NCBI GenBank assembly: GCA_002423905.1
Contig: DIVC01000062.1
Coordinates: 1 to 9,563, forward strand
Length of the DNA: 9,563 nt
Direction of reading: 5' to 3'
Source: Idiomarina sp. UBA6142
Lineage (GTDB): Bacteria; Pseudomonadota; Gammaproteobacteria; Enterobacterales; Alteromonadaceae
The translations under genes and the position numbers were made by a program. Shown piece after piece: positions 5,338 to 9,563 of this stretch (position 1 is its first letter; each line of letters opens with the position of its first letter). The notes under the pieces are model-generated. The model searched no databases. It worked only from the letters and a program-made list of their open reading frames with translations, and was not told where the DNA came from.

Positions 5338-6803
5338 ACAGATAACCTCTTTGGGGATAAATAATCGGCGTAAGCATCAGCAATAGCAGCGCGCCTAATA
5401 CGCCCGGTACCAGTCAATTGCTGATTGTTAAGTGAAAATTCTGCGTGAGCACGATGCCATTGTTGCAACTGGGCATAATCTGGCAAACGTTGATTCAAGC
5501 GCGCGATCGCAGCATTGATTTGGGCATCGCTAAATGCCTGTTCAGGATGCAAAACTAACAGCGCGGTTAATGGTAACTCTTCGCTGCCAAATACCGCTGC
5601 CTGCTGGATACCAGGAAGTTGTGTGAGTTCCGCTTCTAGCCATTCGGGGTCTACATTGCGGCCGAACTCTGTGACAATAATGTGCTTTTTCCGGCCTAAA
5701 ATGATCAATCGACCCTGCGAGTCAAATTGTCCCCAGTCGCCTGTGCGAATAGTGTTCTGGTACCAGCTGCTGGGGTCATTCAAATACCCCAACATCGCAT
5801 TACCAGTAACCACCACCTCGCCTTGCTGCAAACCCACCTCGGCATGCGCTAATGGGTGCCCTACAGTACCCACCGCAGCGGGATCAAAACTGCAGCTGCC
5901 ATCAACACGATTCGGCGTGTTAAAACACACCACCGAAGCAAACTCTGAGAGCCCATAACCTTGCACCAGTGGTAGTTTTAATTGCTGTGCAAGACGTTCT
6001 AATTCGGGTAGCAAGCGTGCCCCACCAACCGCGACTAACAGCAGTTGTTCTTCCTGAAGTTGCTGGCTTTGAATACCATGTAGCAGCGCCTTAACCAGTC
6101 CGGGCGTGGTGATAAGACTATGCGGCTTTAACTGATTCAGCGCTTGGTAAAAACGCTGAAGGTCAAGCTTATGAGCGCCAACAACGCCTAACTCTTCGCT
6201 CGCTCTCAGGTCTACTTGGTAGCCACGCCAAAGGCTGAGATAGACGCCAGCAATATTTTCCAATAACACCGCTAACGGCATAAGGCTTAAGTGTCGTGCA
6301 ACCGGAAGATTGCCAATACGCTGATCTAAGGCTTCGATAGTGCGCTGCATGTTGTCCGCGCTCAAACAGACGCCTTTAGGATCACCAGTACTACCCGATG
6401 TATAGGTGATTTTAACTGTCCCTAAAGGTAGCTCCGGCGGATTTTGGCGCTGCGGCAGGTGGTGATAGCCGTCGGCATCAATAAGGAGATTCGCACCGCT
6501 ATCCTGCAATAATCGTTGTTTTTGCTCAGTACTGAAGAAACTCGGGATTGGAATACATACAGTCGGCTTGCTGACACTAGCAGCCAATAATGCTAGGTCG
6601 GTAACCACCCATTGTACTGAATTGGCGAGCGCCAAAGCCACCCGTGGCGCCTCACGCTGATTGAAATCAGCACTTAAGCGCAAGACTTCGTAATATAGTT
6701 GTGCATAAGTGAGCGAGCGCGATCTGTCCGCTAGCGCAATCTGCTCCGGTCGCTGCTGCGCATGGTGCTGCAAGCGCTTGATGAATGGCGCTTGATCTAG
6801 CAT
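5334..6803 (-). CDS. AMP-forming acyl-CoA synthetase/ligase (ANL superfamily)
   Basis: A 489-residue adenylate-forming enzyme that should activate a carboxylic acid, probably a fatty acid, with ATP to an acyl-adenylate and then a thioester. Motifs in order: the P-loop YTSGSTGDPKGV (134-145), the A5 block VQGYGLSE (280-287), the ATP-ribose-binding TGD (354-356), and the hinge block GRKKHIIVTEFGRNV (370-384). The A10 block near the C-terminus reads LTGTGRIRR (463-471): the usual catalytic lysine is an arginine, Arg468. It is shorter than typical long-chain acyl-CoA synthetases (about 550-650) but both domains seem present. No carrier-protein domain is attached, so the acceptor is CoA, a separate carrier, or an amine. 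The gene overlaps the upstream T_hemolysin gene by 7 nt (ATGCTAG) and the oxidase gene by 4 nt. Confidence 0.9.
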   Translation of the reverse strand: MLDQAPFIKRLQHHAQQRPEQIALADRSRSLTYAQLYYEVLRLSADFNQREAPRVALALANSVQWVVTDLALLAASVSKPTVCIPIPSFFSTEQKQRLLQDSGANLLIDADGYHHLPQRQNPPELPLGTVKITYTSGSTGDPKGVCLSADNMQRTIEALDQRIGNLPVARHLSLMPLAVLLENIAGVYLSLWRGYQVDLRASEELGVVGAHKLDLQRFYQALNQLKPHSLITTPGLVKALLHGIQSQQLQEEQLLLVAVGGARLLPELERLAQQLKLPLVQGYGLSEFASVVCFNTPNRVDGSCSFDPAAVGTVGHPLAHAEVGLQQGEVVVTGNAMLGYLNDPSSWYQNTIRTGDWGQFDSQGRLIILGRKKHIIVTEFGRNVDPEWLEAELTQLPGIQQAAVFGSEELPLTALLVLHPEQAFSDAQINAAIARLNQRLPDYAQLQQWHRAHAEFSLNNQQLTGTGRIRRAAIADAYADYLSPKRLSV

Positions 6804-7408
6804 ACCAGCACCTGCGCTGCTTTAGATTGAGGTTGGCAAGATATCGCTTGCGGCCACGCTTGCGTTACATCTGCGACAATTACTCGTGGCTGCTGTTGAT
6901 AATAATTACCCCACAAACCCTGCATGGCCTGCGGTAGGCACTGCTCACGAGCGTCGGCAAGTTGCTGCACCTGAACACCCAAACGCTGCAGTTTGACTTG
7001 TAAGAATCGCGTGATAGTGGATACCAGCTGCTGTCGCTGCAACGACTGAGCCGCTTCGTGCACAGCCTTGAAAAGGTCGGTTAAATAACGTGCATCGGCA
7101 ACCGCCAATGAGCCTACTTCAGCGAAATCGGTACGTTGGTAGGTACCAGCAAATATCTGCTCAAGTACTTTAGGTAGGTAATACTCAGAAAATAGTGCGC
7201 TTTCTTCAGCCAGCTGAATACCGCAAGCGGCCACCACCCTCGCTTCAAAAGACTGATGCTGATCGTCTTGCCGGGGCTCGAAAACGGCCAGAAGCCGCTC
7301 AGGCAAATGACTCAAACAGGCATTAAAATGCAGCCAATAACGCTCACAAATGAAAGCCTCAACGATTTTTCGTTGCGGATGACCCGGTAAAATAAACTGA
7401 AACGCCAT
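6797..7408 (-). CDS. Thermostable hemolysin family protein, possible acyltransferase
   Basis: A 203-residue protein of the family named after the Vibrio thermostable delta hemolysin (Pfam T_hemolysin). Family blocks seen: FICERYWLHFNACLSHLPERLLAV in part (19-42), ALFSEYYLPKVLE (71-83), the core AEVGSLA (96-102), the segment from TITRFLQVKL to QRLG (131-144), and WGNYYQQQPRVIVADV (166-181). No signal peptide or membrane segment is visible, which speaks against a classic secreted pore-former. The family is placed near GNAT-type acetyltransferases, so an N-acyltransferase role using the ligase product is a reasonable inference, not shown. Start: the ATG at 7408 has GGAG (7420-7417) 8 nt upstream; a GTG seven codons earlier (7429) lacks a ribosome binding site. 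It is the first gene of the operon, 91 nt after the sensor kinase gene, behind a PmrA-type box. Confidence 0.85.
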   Translation of the reverse strand: MAFQFILPGHPQRKIVEAFICERYWLHFNACLSHLPERLLAVFEPRQDDQHQSFEARVVAACGIQLAEESALFSEYYLPKVLEQIFAGTYQRTDFAEVGSLAVADARYLTDLFKAVHEAAQSLQRQQLVSTITRFLQVKLQRLGVQVQQLADAREQCLPQAMQGLWGNYYQQQPRVIVADVTQAWPQAISCQPQSKAAQVLVC

Positions 7409-7499
7409 AACTGCTGCTCCACGACTCACTACTCTATATGGCTAGATTAGTGGGCGAAGCTTAAGACATGCTTAAGTTGCAGTGGGAAACGAAAAAATT
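7409..7499 (-). promoter_or_regulatory. Operon leader and promoter region
   Basis: This is the only gap between the two-component genes and the five-gene operon, and the only place for an operon-specific promoter. It contains the PmrA-type box, weak -10 candidates, and the GGAG ribosome binding site at 7420-7417. No hairpin terminator is seen after the kinase stop codon, so read-through from the two-component genes is also possible. Confidence 0.55.
7460..7476 (-). promoter_or_regulatory. PmrA-type box, CTTAAG-N5-CTTAAG
   Basis: Two exact CTTAAG hexamers (7471-7476 and 7460-7465) spaced by 5 nt match the PmrA/QseB box consensus YTTAAK-N5-YTTAAK perfectly. The site lies 52 bp before the T_hemolysin start, directly downstream of a QseBC/PmrAB-like pair. 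Each hexamer is its own complement, so the box reads the same on both strands. Possible -10 elements after it are TAATCT (7449-7444) and TATAGA (7438-7433); either would put the box over or next to the -35, as expected for an OmpR-class activator. By simple base counting, the chance of such a site in this 91-bp gap is about one in ten thousand. Confidence 0.75.
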
Positions 7500-8888
7500 T
7501 CAAACCGACAGTGCAGGTAGTTCAATCGTCACACAAAAACCGTGGGGTTGCAGGTTAGCAAAACTGATTTGCCCTTGGTGCAGTTGCACAATTTTGCTAG
7601 TAATAGACAAGCCAAGACCAGAGCCAGAGGTCGTTGAATGGCCTTGGTAGCGATAAAACCGTTCACCCATTCGTTGCAATATCTCATCAGGCACACCCTC
7701 ACCTTGGTCGATAATACGAATGGCGATCACCCCGTCACGTTGTTCTGCTGCGATGGTGATGAGCGAATCGACAGGTGCGAACTTCATGGCGTTGGATAAT
7801 ACATTGGTGAATACACTAACCATTAAAACTTCATTACAGCGCAGTTTGATCTGCCCACTATCCATTTGCCACTGATACCTTTCAACCTGATTCGACGGCA
7901 AGGCATCAATAGCCGCTCTGATTAGCTTTGATAACTCAACCGGCTGAAACTCGACGGTGTATTGGCTGCTATCCAGTCGATTCAAATGCAATAGTTGATT
8001 GACTAAATGCGACATGCGCTCAACTGCCTGAAAAATTGCTTGTCCTGATTGCTTCGCGTTAGTCAACGAATCCGCATGGACGACATTTTCTGCATGTACT
8101 TGAATGGCGCTTAAAGGCGTGCGCAATTCATGTGATGCATCGGCAATGAAGCGTTTCTCTCGACGTGAGAAGGTATCGACCTGCAGTAACAATTGATTGA
8201 TCGACTGTTTGATAGGAATCAGTTCTTGTGGCAATTCAGCGTCTATTGAAGATAAATTGTCCAATGCTCGGGCGCTTAAGTCATCGGCAAATTTGTTCAC
8301 CGGTCTTAATACGAGGTGCACAATAAAAACGATAATCAAGCTAATCGGCACCCACATTAACAGCAACGAATACAGCTGTTCAGACGCCAAATAACCGCTT
8401 AATTCACTCCGCACATCTTCGCGCTGAAAGGTGCGCACCCAGATCTGTTTTGACGCAGAGAAATAACTAAAAATAAGCCATGTTTGCTGATCGTTGACCA
8501 ACACATGATAGCCAGCTGACAAGTTATTGAGCATCGGCATGTGTTGTTGGTTGGTGCGCGCCATTATGGCTTCTTCGTCATTGAAAACTTGATAACCAAT
8601 CTTCGCTTCGTATTTATGTCCGCTCGGCCCCCGTTCGCTATCAAAATCGTCTTCACCTGAGTCGGGGTAAGTTGATATCGCCACGGTAATCGGTTTGATA
8701 TCTGAATCTGAGGCGGGTGAATAGAATGCCGCAATCGATTTTGCTGTTTGCGCCAGCTGAGCATCAAAGACTTCATCGAGTTCATGTAAAATGTCACGAT
8801 ATGTCACCCATGCCGTGATCGCGAGCACCAAAATGACCGCTAAGTTAATGCCTATAATCAATGAGCGTCGCAGTGACCAAAGTTTCAT
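7500..8888 (-). CDS. Sensor histidine kinase, QseC/PmrB-like
   Basis: A 462-residue inner-membrane kinase. TM1 spans about 9-29 and TM2 about 173-194, enclosing a periplasmic sensor of about 140 residues like the N-terminal domain of QseC/TctE-type kinases. A HAMP-like linker (about 195-245) starts with the conserved LRPVNKFADDL. The phosphorylated His253 sits in FIADASHELRTPL. The ATPase domain shows an N-box Asn366 in NVLSNAMKF, a G1 box DQGEGV (394-399), an F-box ERFYRY (409-414) and a G2 box SGSGLGLS (421-428); all are intact. The periplasmic part has an acidic run DSGEDDFDSE (76-85), which could bind cations or basic peptides (inference). Its ATG overlaps the regulator stop by ATGA. The pair is a standard regulator-then-kinase operon and probably controls the genes downstream. 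Confidence 0.93.
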   Translation of the reverse strand: MKLWSLRRSLIIGINLAVILVLAITAWVTYRDILHELDEVFDAQLAQTAKSIAAFYSPASDSDIKPITVAISTYPDSGEDDFDSERGPSGHKYEAKIGYQVFNDEEAIMARTNQQHMPMLNNLSAGYHVLVNDQQTWLIFSYFSASKQIWVRTFQREDVRSELSGYLASEQLYSLLLMWVPISLIIVFIVHLVLRPVNKFADDLSARALDNLSSIDAELPQELIPIKQSINQLLLQVDTFSRREKRFIADASHELRTPLSAIQVHAENVVHADSLTNAKQSGQAIFQAVERMSHLVNQLLHLNRLDSSQYTVEFQPVELSKLIRAAIDALPSNQVERYQWQMDSGQIKLRCNEVLMVSVFTNVLSNAMKFAPVDSLITIAAEQRDGVIAIRIIDQGEGVPDEILQRMGERFYRYQGHSTTSGSGLGLSITSKIVQLHQGQISFANLQPHGFCVTIELPALSV

Positions 8889-9550
8889 GATGACTCTTCT
8901 TGCAATCGATAGCCTAAGCCTCGAACAGTAGTTATCAGCCTAGGATCAAGCTTTTTCCGTAAATGATGGATATGAACTTCTAATGAGTTACTCTCGTTAT
9001 CACCGTTCCAACCATAGCACGCGCTTTCGAGCTGTTCCTTGCTGACTATTTTCCCGAGGTGTAATGCTAATTGCTTTAATACCAGCCATTCGAGCCGTGT
9101 TAAGTTAATCACTTGGCTATGGAATCGGCACTGCTGTGACGCGAGGTCAACGCTCAACTCACCACATTGAATGACGTCATTCAGCTGATGATTCGCTTTG
9201 CGTACTTGCACACGAATACGCGCTTCCAATTCACGTAGCTCAAACGGCTTTACCACATAGTCATTGGCGCCTTCGTTCAGCGCCGATACTTTGGTATCAA
9301 TATCATCCCAGGCAGTTAACACCAGTATGGGAAGCTGCGAGCCAACTTTTCGTAACTTTTTAATCAGCTGAATCGCATTGCCGTCAGGCAAGCCTAAATC
9401 AAAAATCGCCAATTCAAACTGATCGGTTTTCAGAGCGCTCTCTGCTTGCGATAAATTGATCGCATGCTCCACAACATAGCCCATGCGCGTTAGACCAATA
9501 ATGATGCCTTCGGCTAATATTTTATCATCTTCAAGGAGTAGCAGGCGCAT
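8885..9550 (-). CDS. OmpR-family response regulator, QseB/PmrA-like
   Basis: A 221-residue two-domain regulator. The receiver domain (1-116) has the acidic pair Asp8-Asp9 in LLEDD, the phospho-acceptor Asp51 in IFDLGLPDG, Thr79 in LVLTAWDD, and Lys101 in YVVKPFE. The winged-helix DNA-binding domain (about 126-217) has LTRLEWLVLKQLALHLG (150-166), the recognition-helix region SNSLEVHIHHLRKKLD (187-202) and the wing TTVRGLGYRL (207-216). This is the QseB/PmrA subgroup of OmpR-type regulators, which bind tandem CTTAA-type half sites. I chose the ATG at 9550 because GAGG (9563-9560) lies 9 nt upstream and the protein then starts MRLLLLEDD like its relatives; the ATG at 9556 is only 3 nt from that GAGG. 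The promoter lies beyond the window. Confidence 0.94.
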   Translation of the reverse strand: MRLLLLEDDKILAEGIIIGLTRMGYVVEHAINLSQAESALKTDQFELAIFDLGLPDGNAIQLIKKLRKVGSQLPILVLTAWDDIDTKVSALNEGANDYVVKPFELRELEARIRVQVRKANHQLNDVIQCGELSVDLASQQCRFHSQVINLTRLEWLVLKQLALHLGKIVSKEQLESACYGWNGDNESNSLEVHIHHLRKKLDPRLITTVRGLGYRLQEESS

Positions 9551-9563
9551 GCGCATAAACCTC

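Noticed and set aside
5515..5958. 147-codon plus-strand reading frame
   Set aside because: Antisense to the AMP-forming ligase; its composition (Ser/Pro/Cys-rich) is typical of a shadow frame.

Overview
The window looks like chromosomal DNA from a gammaproteobacterium, most likely a marine Alteromonadales-type organism (Idiomarina/Rheinheimera-like; this placement is inference from gene families, moderate GC and tight gene packing, not from a marker gene). Apart from one convergent gene, everything reads on the minus strand.

Layout, low to high coordinate: (1) the N-terminal part of a YafD-like endonuclease/exonuclease/phosphatase-family protein, cut by the window edge; (2) a 249-bp non-coding stretch with inverted repeats; (3) a complete hipBA-type toxin-antitoxin pair with all the kinase hallmarks of HipA; (4) a 264-bp spacer holding probable hipBA control elements and an apparently decayed 5' flank of the next gene; (5) a short GGDEF diguanylate cyclase on the plus strand, with no sensor domain and no evident ribosome binding site; (6) a hairpin terminator between converging genes; (7) a five-gene operon on the minus strand, transcribed in the order thermostable-hemolysin family protein, AMP-forming acyl ligase, haem-oxygenase-like di-iron oxidase, short-chain dehydrogenase, exported TPR protein, with every junction overlapping by 4-8 nt; (8) a 91-bp gap with a perfect PmrA-type box; (9) a QseBC/PmrAB-like sensor kinase and response regulator.

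The most interesting part is 3187-9550. The five overlapping genes look like one pathway. A carboxylic (probably fatty) acid would be activated by the ligase, possibly transferred by the 'thermostable hemolysin' protein (a family related to GNAT acyltransferases), oxidised by the di-iron enzyme (same fold and ligand pattern as UndA) and reduced or oxidised by the SDR. The exported TPR protein would act outside the cytoplasm. The PmrA-box between the two-component genes and the operon suggests that the adjacent response regulator controls the pathway. The product cannot be read from the sequence; I know of no characterised pathway with exactly this gene set, but could not search.

The hipBA block lies between an unrelated housekeeping-type gene and a diguanylate cyclase that seems to have lost its N-terminus, as expected for an accessory insertion.
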